This document shows, one piece after another, positions 14,789 to 21,907 of a stretch of DNA of 22,454 nt (its first letter is position 1; each line of letters opens with the position of its first letter). Origin of the DNA: Lunatibacter sp035460985 (lineage in GTDB: Bacteria; Bacteroidota; Bacteroidia; Cytophagales; Cyclobacteriaceae). The stretch covers positions 1 through 22,454 of the forward strand of contig DATHWC010000233.1 of NCBI GenBank assembly GCA_035460985.1, read 5' to 3'. The position numbers were made by a program, and so were the translations under genes. Below the pieces are notes generated by a model. It had not been told where the DNA came from. It did no database searches and saw nothing but the letters and a program-made list of their open reading frames with translations.

Positions 14789-17280
14789 ATTTCTTCCTTT
14801 GAATCAGAAGGCTTTTCAGATAGGTTAGTTCGGACATGAATATCCCGCTGGGGAAATGGGATTTCGATGCCTGAAGCATCGAAGGCTTCATAGGTGTCCA
14901 CCATAACTTGATTTTTAACTCCTAGCCAGGTGTCGAAATTACTTACCCAAAAAAGCATCCTGAACTCTACGGCACTGTCCGCAAAGTTGTGTACAAATAC
15001 CCGAGGCTCTGGTATGGAGAGAATTTCATTTTTCTTCATTACCTCCAAAAGTACTTCCTGAACCAATTTAAGGTTAGAACCGTAGGCAACGCCAATTATG
15101 ATTTCAATTCTCCTTTTGCGGTCAGAAAGCGTCCAGTTAATCAAGTGTTGGGACAGTAGATCCCCGTTTGGGATAATCACCTCGGATCCGTCATAGGATT
15201 GTAATGTGCTGGAACGTATGCCCACTTCCTTTACTACGCCTGATCGGCCACCCACTTCGATGGCATCTCCGATTTGAATGGGCCTTTCAAAGGCCAGTAT
15301 GATTCCTGATACCAGATTGTTAACAATAGTCTGTAGGCCAAAACCAATACCCACACTGAGCGCACCAAGGACAATGGCCAGCTTGTCCAAAGAGATCCCG
15401 GAAAATGTCAACGCTGCAAAAAAACCGACAATCAATACCGCCAACCTGATCAGCAGGATGGATGAGCCTAGACGCTTATCACGCAAGTCGGCTTTTTCAC
15501 TGTCCTTAATGGTGGCAAAATAAGCGATATTTTTGGCCAAAACGGATGCAACCCAAATGACAAGTATAAAAACCAGTATACTTCCGAAAGTAAAAGAACT
15601 ATTTCCTATAGTGCGTTCTTCTGACAGAAATGTTGAAATGGTATTAAAAATATAATCATCAATGGAAAGATTTAACGTCAAAAAATAGACCCACATGAAT
15701 ATCGCCAGGGTTATAAATATTTTGTTTAGCCGACGGTATATGTTTTTGTAGTTGAGGTAATTGGTATATTCTTTTTGGTTGGACTGGGCTACTTCAGATT
15801 GTAGGTATAAAGCCTCCATTATCACAAGGACAAACATGTATAAGCTGATCGCCTGCATGGTACTCAAGGTAGAGGTTACGGCTAATAACTTGCCGAGACT
15901 AAATCTGCCGAATAATTGAAACAAAACCGCAAGTAATTGCATTGAAAGGTATAGGTAGATCAGGTAGATCAAATATTGAGGGTAATGATCCGGCTTTCTT
16001 TGGATAAGGTAACGTGCATTCAGTCCAATGGCAATACCAATAACGGACAAGCCTATAAGGTAAAACCTTTCTTGAAAAGAATGTTCAATCAACAGGTTGC
16101 TGACTCCAAATATAACTAGGCTGAGCACCATAAAAACCCATAACCGAAACACTTTGGTGAAAAGGACCTGTCTAAGGAGTATGGTAGAGCAGGCTGCCAT
16201 TCCGAAGAGGCTTGAAAAAATCACCGTGTTTGGTGGGTAGGGCAATATATATGGTGTCAGAGTTAATATGCTCAGGACACTGCAAACCAATGGAGAAAAA
16301 GTGAGGTAATTGGTGCGTTCCAGAATGACGGTTGAAAATTCTTTTTCTCTTGAAATGGTTTTTATAAGCCATGTAAACCAGACATAAAGACCAATTCCCA
16401 AAAATACGATGAGAATTGTAAAGGAGATGTTTCGTTTTATATAGCTCCTTAAAATTACTTTGTTCAATATGAGAGAATCCTCAAATAGGGAAAGAATGGG
16501 GTCGGATTCGCCTGCAGGTTCTTTTTGCCAAATATAGGGAGATTCTTTTTGCAACAGATTACTTCGGATAAGTTGCCGCTTTTCCCTGACCTCATCTTTC
16601 ACATCATTGATGCCGATAACCAGCCCGGATAATTTGCTTTGAAGCTCAATAGCAAAGGAATGGTGATGCCGATATACACTGTCAGTTTTGTTCAGTCTAG
16701 TATATAAGAGATCCCACTGCAGGTTTAAGATAGGTAGGGCGACGGAATCCACAAATGAAACTCTCCGATTGTAACTATTCCGAATTTCGGCAATATTCCT
16801 ACCAATTTCAAGGTAATTTTCGGTCCTCCTATTGATTTCATTTTGCCAACGGTTCACCTGTACGCCATACCCGTCCATCAAATTTTCAAGTTCATTAAGG
16901 TACTGAAGGTTGAAGCTTATTTCCGCAGATTCAAAACTTTCATTAATGCGTTCTATGATGCGTTCTATGATGGGTATTTCAACTGATAAATATGTCGTGT
17001 CGTAAACCCTTAGCAGTCGGCTTCTTCCCACTTGAAGTTGTTCAAAATATGTTTCATTGCGCTTAATTATTTCTTCAAGAGTCAGTGGACGTTGAGTAAT
17101 GGAATCCGACATTATGACAGTATCTGTTTTTTCCAAACCGACACTTCTGATCAAATTATCCAATGTTTGGGCTTCCGAAAAAGATGAAAATACAAGAAAG
17201 AAAATACAAACTCCTGCGTAAAAGGATAATGACGGCGAGAAAAAGAATGAAAAATGCACTGTGTGTGAGTTGGGTTTCAC
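14785..17280 (-). CDS. Large MscS-family mechanosensitive ion channel (MscK/YbiO-like)
   Basis: This is an 831-residue inner-membrane channel. It starts with GTG at 17280; no suitable ATG is nearby and the GTG gives a complete signal peptide (hydrophobic region ending in SEA before Q38). Residues about 38-275 form a periplasmic, helix-rich, partly coiled-coil domain. About ten hydrophobic segments follow (from about 280 to 620), then the pore helix and MscS core with LGALSVGIGFGLQTIVNNLVSG and the FERPIQIGD motif. The cytoplasmic beta and alpha/beta domains follow, ending with EIPFPQRDIHVR. Channels of this type open under membrane tension and release solutes on osmotic downshift. The architecture matches MscK more than the minimal 286-residue MscS. 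It is convergent with mlrC (stops overlap) and divergent from htrA across 322 bp. Confidence 0.95.
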   Translation of the reverse strand: MKPNSHTVHFSFFFSPSLSFYAGVCIFFLVFSSFSEAQTLDNLIRSVGLEKTDTVIMSDSITQRPLTLEEIIKRNETYFEQLQVGRSRLLRVYDTTYLSVEIPIIERIIERINESFESAEISFNLQYLNELENLMDGYGVQVNRWQNEINRRTENYLEIGRNIAEIRNSYNRRVSFVDSVALPILNLQWDLLYTRLNKTDSVYRHHHSFAIELQSKLSGLVIGINDVKDEVREKRQLIRSNLLQKESPYIWQKEPAGESDPILSLFEDSLILNKVILRSYIKRNISFTILIVFLGIGLYVWFTWLIKTISREKEFSTVILERTNYLTFSPLVCSVLSILTLTPYILPYPPNTVIFSSLFGMAACSTILLRQVLFTKVFRLWVFMVLSLVIFGVSNLLIEHSFQERFYLIGLSVIGIAIGLNARYLIQRKPDHYPQYLIYLIYLYLSMQLLAVLFQLFGRFSLGKLLAVTSTLSTMQAISLYMFVLVIMEALYLQSEVAQSNQKEYTNYLNYKNIYRRLNKIFITLAIFMWVYFLTLNLSIDDYIFNTISTFLSEERTIGNSSFTFGSILVFILVIWVASVLAKNIAYFATIKDSEKADLRDKRLGSSILLIRLAVLIVGFFAALTFSGISLDKLAIVLGALSVGIGFGLQTIVNNLVSGIILAFERPIQIGDAIEVGGRSGVVKEVGIRSSTLQSYDGSEVIIPNGDLLSQHLINWTLSDRKRRIEIIIGVAYGSNLKLVQEVLLEVMKKNEILSIPEPRVFVHNFADSAVEFRMLFWVSNFDTWLGVKNQVMVDTYEAFDASGIEIPFPQRDIHVRTNLSEKPSDSKEEI

Positions 17281-17602
17281 GAGAAATTACAAATTTATAG
17301 GAAAATTGCGCAAAAAAAATTACATTTAGTAGTTATTTGTTAAAAAAGTTTAGACTTATTAGAATACGTGATTCAGCTGGAAAAAAATCATTGGCCGATT
17401 CTCCTATAAAACCAAACATGATGGCATGATTATGGTTCGATAGATGGAATGGTCGGCGATTAGTTGTCATTCGTCCAAAGTATTCCCCATGTTATGGTTA
17501 AAAGGTGTTAAAACCTTAAGTTAAACGGGAGGTGGCATCGTTTTGGAAGAACCATTTTCAAAATATTTCGTGGTAATAGTGAATTTAAAAGAAAGGTAAA
17601 AA
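17281..17602. other. Divergent intergenic region between the MscS-type channel and htrA
   Basis: This 322-bp stretch has no gene and should hold both divergent promoters. On the htrA side, AAGGT/ACCTT (17502-17506 and 17513-17517) forms a short hairpin inside a 10-bp near-tandem repeat (GGTTAAAAGG, TGTTAAAACC). A degenerate promoter candidate is TTTG at 17542-17545 with TATTTCGT at 17564-17571 (18-nt spacing). On the channel side, TAAATTTG is present on the minus strand near 17292-17299 but has no TTTG at the right distance. Confidence 0.4.
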
Positions 17603-19090
17603 ATGAGCAAAAAACAGTTTTTCTTAGGAATCGTTCTCGCTTCCTTAATAGGAGGGGTAGTCGCTTTATTGGGAGTGAGCTTACTCCAGACAAACCAAAC
17701 CTCAACGACTGAATTTGCTGAGCGACAAAGTGCGAGTTTTGTCAATTGGTTGAATGACGACAAGTTTATTGTTCCGGAGGGAATAAACTTTGTGGCGGCT
17801 GCTGAGGTGGTAACCCCTGCGGTAGTGCATGTCAGCAGTTCTGTTTCGGTCACTAGCAGGCAAGGCGGGGTAGATCCCTTAGAAGAGTTCTTTGGTTTTA
17901 GATCTCCGTCTCCACGCGGCGAAGCACCTCCAAGGGAAGGCAGAAGCTCCGGATCAGGAGTGTTAATTTCTCAAGACGGGTACATAGTGACCAATAATCA
18001 CGTGATCGAAAACGCAACGAAGGTTGACATCACCCTGGAGGATAATAGAAGGTATGTGGCGAAAGTTATTGGAACCGATCCAACCACCGATTTGGCTTTG
18101 TTGAAAATCGAAGAATCTGGACTTCCATTTATTCCATTTGGTGATTCGGATGTAGCTAAGGTTGGAGAATGGGTACTTGCGGTGGGAAATCCCTACGAAC
18201 TTAACTCTACCGTGACAGCGGGTATTATCAGTGCCAAGGCAAGAAATATCCGGATTTTAAGGGATGAGAATAATTTGCAGGTTGAATCCTTCATTCAGAC
18301 CGATGCTGCAGTGAATCCGGGAAATTCCGGAGGGCCTTTAGTCAACCTATCAGGTGAAATAATCGGAATAAACACTGCGATTGCATCAAGGACAGGAGGG
18401 TTTAGTGGGTATTCATTTGCTGTACCGAGTGCTATAGTGAAAAAAGTAACTGAAGATTTATTGGAGCACGGAACAGTGCAACGTGGGTTAATCGGTGTGA
18501 CTATCCGAGATATAACTCCTGAACTTGAAAAAGAGGAGGGTGTGACAATTAAAACTTCACGTGGAGTTTATGTAGTTGGTGTGAATGAAGGAAGCGGCGG
18601 CGAAGAAGCTGGGCTTAAAAAAGGAGATGTGATCATAGCTATTGACGGATACAACACATATACTACGTCTGCTCTTCAGGAAAGGGTCGCCCGTAAGCGT
18701 CCTGGCGATAAGGTAGACATCACATTCTTAAGGGATGGAAAAGAAATGAACGCAACGGCTACGTTGAGAAATTTCTCGGGAACCACTAAGGTAGTTGTCA
18801 GAGAGGTACCTAAGCGCGAGGAGTTTGAAGGAGTAGTCTTTGAAGATATTAAAAATAATGTGAAGGAAAGGCTCGACATCGAAGGTGGAGCGGCGATCAC
18901 AAGTATAGAAAATGAACAATGGACGGAAGCAGGGCTGAAGCCTGGATTCATCATCACGAAGATTGGTAGAATTCGGATCACCTCTGCGGAAGAAGTGAGC
19001 GAAGCACTTAAAAACTACAAAGGTGAGGAAGTGAGCATCTTGGGTGTATATCCCAACGGGCAGCGATCGTATTACGATATCAAGCCTTAA
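17603..19090 (+). CDS. htrA: HtrA/DegP-family periplasmic serine protease with two PDZ domains
   Basis: This 495-residue trypsin-like protease/chaperone handles misfolded envelope proteins. Residues 6-28 are a hydrophobic N-terminal segment, either a signal peptide or an uncleaved anchor. The catalytic triad is H133 (TNNHVIE), D163 (TTDLALLK) and S242 (GNSGGP). A Pro/Arg/Gly-rich loop at about 98-116 corresponds to the LA loop region. PDZ1 covers about residues 290-390 (RGLIGVTIRDI onward) and a more divergent PDZ2 about 410-490. A purine-rich AAAGAAAGG stretch precedes the ATG by a few bases, one of the few Shine-Dalgarno-like sites here. Transcription ends at the strong hairpin at 19118-19148. 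The divergent mechanosensitive channel upstream makes an envelope-stress neighbourhood. Confidence 0.97.
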   Translation: MSKKQFFLGIVLASLIGGVVALLGVSLLQTNQTSTTEFAERQSASFVNWLNDDKFIVPEGINFVAAAEVVTPAVVHVSSSVSVTSRQGGVDPLEEFFGFRSPSPRGEAPPREGRSSGSGVLISQDGYIVTNNHVIENATKVDITLEDNRRYVAKVIGTDPTTDLALLKIEESGLPFIPFGDSDVAKVGEWVLAVGNPYELNSTVTAGIISAKARNIRILRDENNLQVESFIQTDAAVNPGNSGGPLVNLSGEIIGINTAIASRTGGFSGYSFAVPSAIVKKVTEDLLEHGTVQRGLIGVTIRDITPELEKEEGVTIKTSRGVYVVGVNEGSGGEEAGLKKGDVIIAIDGYNTYTTSALQERVARKRPGDKVDITFLRDGKEMNATATLRNFSGTTKVVVREVPKREEFEGVVFEDIKNNVKERLDIEGGAAITSIENEQWTEAGLKPGFIITKIGRIRITSAEEVSEALKNYKGEEVSILGVYPNGQRSYYDIKP

Positions 19091-19117
19091 TTTAACCCAC
19101 ATTTATTACTCTCTGAC

Positions 19118-19148
19118 AAAAGGCCGTTCTTTAGGGAATGGCCTTTTT
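19118..19148 (+). terminator. Intrinsic terminator of htrA
   Basis: A 12-bp stem AAAAGGCCGTTC (19118-19129) pairs with GAATGGCCTTTT (19136-19147) with a single G-T wobble, a 6-nt loop and a T run at 19144-19148. It lies 28 bp after the htrA stop. Confidence 0.85.
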
Positions 19149-19161
19149 CATTCCTATTAGT

Positions 19162-19191
19162 TTTGACTATTTTTACGGTATCTACATTTTG
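19162..19191 (+). promoter_or_regulatory. Bacteroidota-type promoter directly before the ALDH7 gene
   Basis: TTTG (19162-19165) and TACATTTTG (19183-19191) are 17 nt apart; the -7 element carries one extra T relative to TAnnTTTG. The ATG at 19202 follows only 10 nt later, so the transcript would have a leader of a few bases at most. It lies just after the htrA terminator, so the ALDH gene is its own transcription unit. Confidence 0.5.
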
Positions 19192-19201
19192 ATTAAGTCT
19201 T

Positions 19202-20743
19202 ATGAATTCCACCTCCCTACAGTCATTCTTGTCAAATTTGGGGCTTTCTTCTGAAAATATGGGGACAAGTTCAGGAAAATCATGGTATTCATCAACCGGT
19301 GAATATCTTGAATCCTTTTCTCCCGTAGACGGAAAGCTGATTGCAAAAGCCGGCCAAACAGACCGGAAGTCCTATGATCGATTGCTCGATGGTCTTCAAA
19401 TGGCATTTTCAGTCTGGAGAGATGTGCCAGCGCCTAGGCGTGGTGAGATTGTCCGCCAGATCGGTATGGCCCTGAGGGAGAAAAAGGAAGATTTGGGAAG
19501 TTTGGTTTCCTATGAAATGGGTAAATCCTACCAGGAGGGATTGGGAGAGGTTCAGGAGATGATTGATATCTGCGACTTTGCTGTGGGTTTGTCCCGACAA
19601 CTCTATGGACTGACTTTGCCTTCCGAGCGGGTTAATCATACGATGATGGAACAATGGCACCCCTTGGGTATCGTCGGAATTATTTCAGCCTTCAACTTCC
19701 CGGTGGCCGTTTGGTCCTGGAATGCCATGATTGCTTGGGTCTGTGGCAATGTGTGTGTTTGGAAGCCATCTGAAAAGACGCCACTGACAGCCATTGCCTG
19801 CCAAAAAATTGCTGCTGAAGTATTTGCCCAAAACGGATTTCCTGAGGCAATATCAGGATTGATCTGTGGAGGGGCCGATGTGGGGGCATGGATGGCGGAA
19901 GACTCTCGGATTCCACTCGTCTCTGCGACGGGGTCTACCCGAATGGGGAAATCCGTAGCGGTCTCCGTAGCCGGCCGGTTGGGAAAGACAATCTTGGAGC
20001 TAGGAGGCAACAATGCCATTATCATCACACCCAGTGCCGACTTGGATATTGCTATACGGGGTGCTGTCTTTGGAGCAGTGGGTACTGCCGGGCAGCGATG
20101 CACGAGCACCCGTAGGCTGATTATCCATGAAGACGTGTACGAAGCTGTCAAGAAACGTCTTATTAGTGCCTACGCTCAGTTGAAAATTGGTGATCCATTG
20201 GATGAGTCCAACCATATGGGTCCACTGATAGACCGGGAAGCTGTAAGGCGCTACCTTGCTGCTGTTGAAGAAATCGAAAAGGAAGGTGCTCGAGTAGCAG
20301 TTGCTCCGGGCGTATTGGAAGGTTCGGGATTTGAGTCCGGCTGTTATGTGCGGCCATGTATTTTCGAGGTGGAGGCTCATTTTCCGATGGTAAAGGAGGA
20401 AACGTTTGCTCCGATTCTATACCTGATAAAATATAAATCTTTGGAGGAGGCCATTCAGATGCATAATGATGTGCCCCAGGGCTTGTCCTCGGCAATCATG
20501 AGTACTGATGTTCGGGAGTCATTCCGGTTTCTGTCCGCCGCAGGGTCCGACTGTGGGATAGCCAATGTGAATATTGGCACGTCCGGTGCGGAGATTGGCG
20601 GAGCTTTTGGTGGGGAAAAGGAAACTGGCGGTGGCCGAGAATCCGGTTCGGATGCTTGGAAATCCTATATGCGTCGGCAAACCAATACGGTCAATTACGG
20701 AAACCGGCTACCTTTGGCCCAGGGCATAAAGTTTGACACCTGA
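19202..20743 (+). CDS. amaB: ALDH7-type aldehyde dehydrogenase (alpha-aminoadipic semialdehyde / L-piperidine-6-carboxylate dehydrogenase)
   Basis: This NAD-dependent aldehyde dehydrogenase has 513 residues, the length of antiquitin (ALDH7A1). The motifs EQWHPLGIVGIISAFNFP and VWKPSEKTPLT (K188) mark the cofactor site; N165 stabilises the oxyanion. E266 (LELGGNN) and C300 (GQRCTS) are the catalytic base and nucleophile. The C-terminal NVNIGTSGAEIGGAFGG and ESGSDAWKSYMRRQT are signatures of the ALDH7 subfamily and not of general ALDHs. In this subfamily the substrate is alpha-aminoadipic semialdehyde, in equilibrium with piperidine-6-carboxylate, in lysine and pipecolate breakdown. No other lysine-degradation gene is in the window. 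It has its own promoter, downstream of the htrA terminator. Confidence 0.93.
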   Translation: MNSTSLQSFLSNLGLSSENMGTSSGKSWYSSTGEYLESFSPVDGKLIAKAGQTDRKSYDRLLDGLQMAFSVWRDVPAPRRGEIVRQIGMALREKKEDLGSLVSYEMGKSYQEGLGEVQEMIDICDFAVGLSRQLYGLTLPSERVNHTMMEQWHPLGIVGIISAFNFPVAVWSWNAMIAWVCGNVCVWKPSEKTPLTAIACQKIAAEVFAQNGFPEAISGLICGGADVGAWMAEDSRIPLVSATGSTRMGKSVAVSVAGRLGKTILELGGNNAIIITPSADLDIAIRGAVFGAVGTAGQRCTSTRRLIIHEDVYEAVKKRLISAYAQLKIGDPLDESNHMGPLIDREAVRRYLAAVEEIEKEGARVAVAPGVLEGSGFESGCYVRPCIFEVEAHFPMVKEETFAPILYLIKYKSLEEAIQMHNDVPQGLSSAIMSTDVRESFRFLSAAGSDCGIANVNIGTSGAEIGGAFGGEKETGGGRESGSDAWKSYMRRQTNTVNYGNRLPLAQGIKFDT

Positions 20744-20812
20744 CAATGTGGATTTTTTTTGAATGATATTCAGATACTTGAATGGAAGAGTTAAAAAAAT
20801 TGAGCGGTATTA

Positions 20813-20843
20813 TTTGACATCAATCGAAATACTGCTACATTTG
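20813..20843 (+). promoter_or_regulatory. Consensus Bacteroidota promoter of tRNA-Val
   Basis: TTTG at 20813-20816 and TACATTTG at 20836-20843 are separated by 19 nt, an exact match to TTTG-N19-TAnnTTTG. Transcription would begin near 20849, about 40 nt before the mature tRNA 5' end. Confidence 0.8.
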
Positions 20844-20888
20844 CAAACCTATTCAGATAGACAAAACCAAATGAGGTTTTGAAATATT

Positions 20889-20963
20889 GGGAGTTTAGCT
20901 CAGTTGGTTCAGAGCATCTGCCTTACAAGCAGAGGGTCGGGGGTTCGAATCCCTCAACTCCCA
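20889..20963 (+). tRNA. tRNA-Val (anticodon TAC)
   Basis: The acceptor strands GGGAGTT (20889-20895) and AACTCCC (20956-20962) pair with one G-T-free helix, and discriminator A is at 20963. The anticodon stem TCTGC/GCAGA closes CTTACAA, giving TAC. The T arm GGGGG-TTCGAAT-CCCTC is normal. The 3' CCA is not encoded. Confidence 0.97.
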
Positions 20964-20970
20964 CTATATG

Positions 20971-21015
20971 TAACCCTAAATGTCTATATTGTAGATAGTT
21001 AGGGTTATTTTTTTT
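20971..21015 (+). terminator. Intrinsic terminator after tRNA-Val
   Basis: TAACCCTAA (20971-20979) pairs perfectly with TTAGGGTTA (20999-21007), with an inner TCTA/TAGA stem, followed by a run of eight Ts. It begins 8 bp after the tRNA. Confidence 0.85.
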
Positions 21016-21118
21016 AGCTGTGGGGCTAATTATGGGGCTTAATTTTACTTTTTAGTTTCCCAAATTCCCCAGTTTACAGATTCCTTCAAGTCAGACAAGT
21101 TAAAGGAAATTTCAAGCT

Positions 21119-21532
21119 TCATAAATGGTAGTCTCCTGCAGATTCTGGCTGATATACAATTTTTTCGATAGTAAATTTAATTTTGCCGTTTTGTCCTACC
21201 CATGCAAATTCACTACCCTGCGAATGACCGAACATAGAGGCTCCAATAGGACTAAATATAGATATCTTTTGGTTCGACACGTCAACGGCATCCGGATATA
21301 CAAGTTCTAATTCAAAAGATTTATTAAGCATCAAATTTTTGACTTTAACTTTAGAGTTCATTGTGACCACTGTTGGAGGAACTTTCTTGGAATCAACAGG
21401 TTTGAAGTAAAGTTTTTCCTCCACAATTTTTAAGTTGTTTCTGAGCTCGAAACCATATTCTTTTTTTGCGAAATAGTTTCGGATTCTAGTTTGGTCTGAT
21501 TTTGTAATAATGATGTTGTCAATTGTCTTCAT
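21119..21532 (-). CDS. rnk: Rnk-like GreA/GreB-family C-terminal protein (nucleoside diphosphate kinase regulator)
   Basis: This is a small RNA-polymerase-binding protein, 137 residues from the ATG at 21532. A TTG three codons earlier (21541) is possible but less likely. The region from VVTMNSKVKVKNL (about residue 57) through LVYP, ISIFSPIGASMFG and the C-terminal YQPESAGDYHL matches Rnk, whose E. coli form has 136 residues and ends in a near-identical YQPEAAGDYLL. It has the GreA/GreB C-terminal FKBP-like fold and only a short N-terminal helical part, so it can occupy the Gre site on RNA polymerase without stimulating transcript cleavage. It is alone on its strand. The neighbouring small ORF upstream is separated by a strong terminator. 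Confidence 0.9.
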   Translation of the reverse strand: MKTIDNIIITKSDQTRIRNYFAKKEYGFELRNNLKIVEEKLYFKPVDSKKVPPTVVTMNSKVKVKNLMLNKSFELELVYPDAVDVSNQKISIFSPIGASMFGHSQGSEFAWVGQNGKIKFTIEKIVYQPESAGDYHL

Positions 21533-21694
21533 GGTTTGCAATTTAGATAGTAAACATTCACTAATCGATTTTAATTGATATTTTAATATTTAATACGAAA
21601 GGAAATACCGGGAATTTCTGGAGTACAAACTATAATCTTAAGATACAACGCTGCAAATGAATAAAATAACGGATAGGTTACAGCTTGTGTATGG

Positions 21695-21720
21695 AAAAAA
21701 GCCAGCCTTTCACGGCTGAC
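21695..21720 (-). terminator. Intrinsic terminator of the 38-codon ORF (minus strand)
   Basis: Read on the minus strand, GTCAGCC (21720-21714) pairs with GGCTGGC (21707-21701) around loop GTGAAA, with one T-G wobble. Six Ts follow (21700-21695). It lies 17 nt after the stop of the ORF at 21738-21854. Confidence 0.85.
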
Positions 21721-21737
21721 TCTTATTACCAAGAAAT

Positions 21738-21854
21738 TTATCTTTTATTTCGCTTCTTGTTTATTTTTTCTTCTATCTTTTTCAAAATTTTCTCTTGTTT
21801 TTTCTCTTTTATATTTTTAGTAGGTTCTTTTAAACTTTTTCCAAATTTCGCCAT
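21738..21854 (-). CDS. Small lysine-rich protein, 38 residues, function unknown
   Basis: Starting at the ATG at 21854, the minus strand encodes MAKFGKSLKE... for 38 codons and a TAA at 21738. Fourteen Lys, two Arg and five Glu give a strongly positive charge; residues about 12-34 (repeated KK-E-KI spacing) could form an amphipathic helix. I do not recognise the protein. The case for a real gene is its context: a strong intrinsic terminator ends 17 nt after the stop, and an inverted repeat lies 25 bp before the start. There is no Shine-Dalgarno, as usual here. It could be a nucleic-acid-binding peptide, a toxin or a leader-type peptide. The AT-rich, AAA-rich composition also allows a chance ORF within a non-coding RNA. 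Confidence 0.5.
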   Translation of the reverse strand: MAKFGKSLKEPTKNIKEKKQEKILKKIEEKINKKRNKR

Positions 21855-21878
21855 TATAATAATTTTAAATACACACAA

Positions 21879-21907
21879 TAATACCTACCAATAATATAGA
21901 GGTATTA
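21879..21907. repeat. 8-bp perfect inverted repeat TAATACCT/AGGTATTA upstream of the small ORF
   Basis: The arms lie at 21879-21886 and 21900-21907 with a 13-bp spacer, ending 25 bp from the ATG at 21854. It could be an operator or a 5' leader hairpin of the small transcript. Confidence 0.4.

Noticed and set aside
19636..20151. 171-codon minus-strand frame opposite the ALDH7 gene
   Set aside because: It lies fully inside a gene with every ALDH7 signature and has no recognisable motif; a shadow frame from codon bias.
21685..21894. Plus-strand hydrophobic 69-codon frame
   Set aside because: It is the antisense of the AAA-rich 38-codon minus-strand ORF and its terminator; TTT-rich antisense automatically reads as Phe/Leu/Ile.
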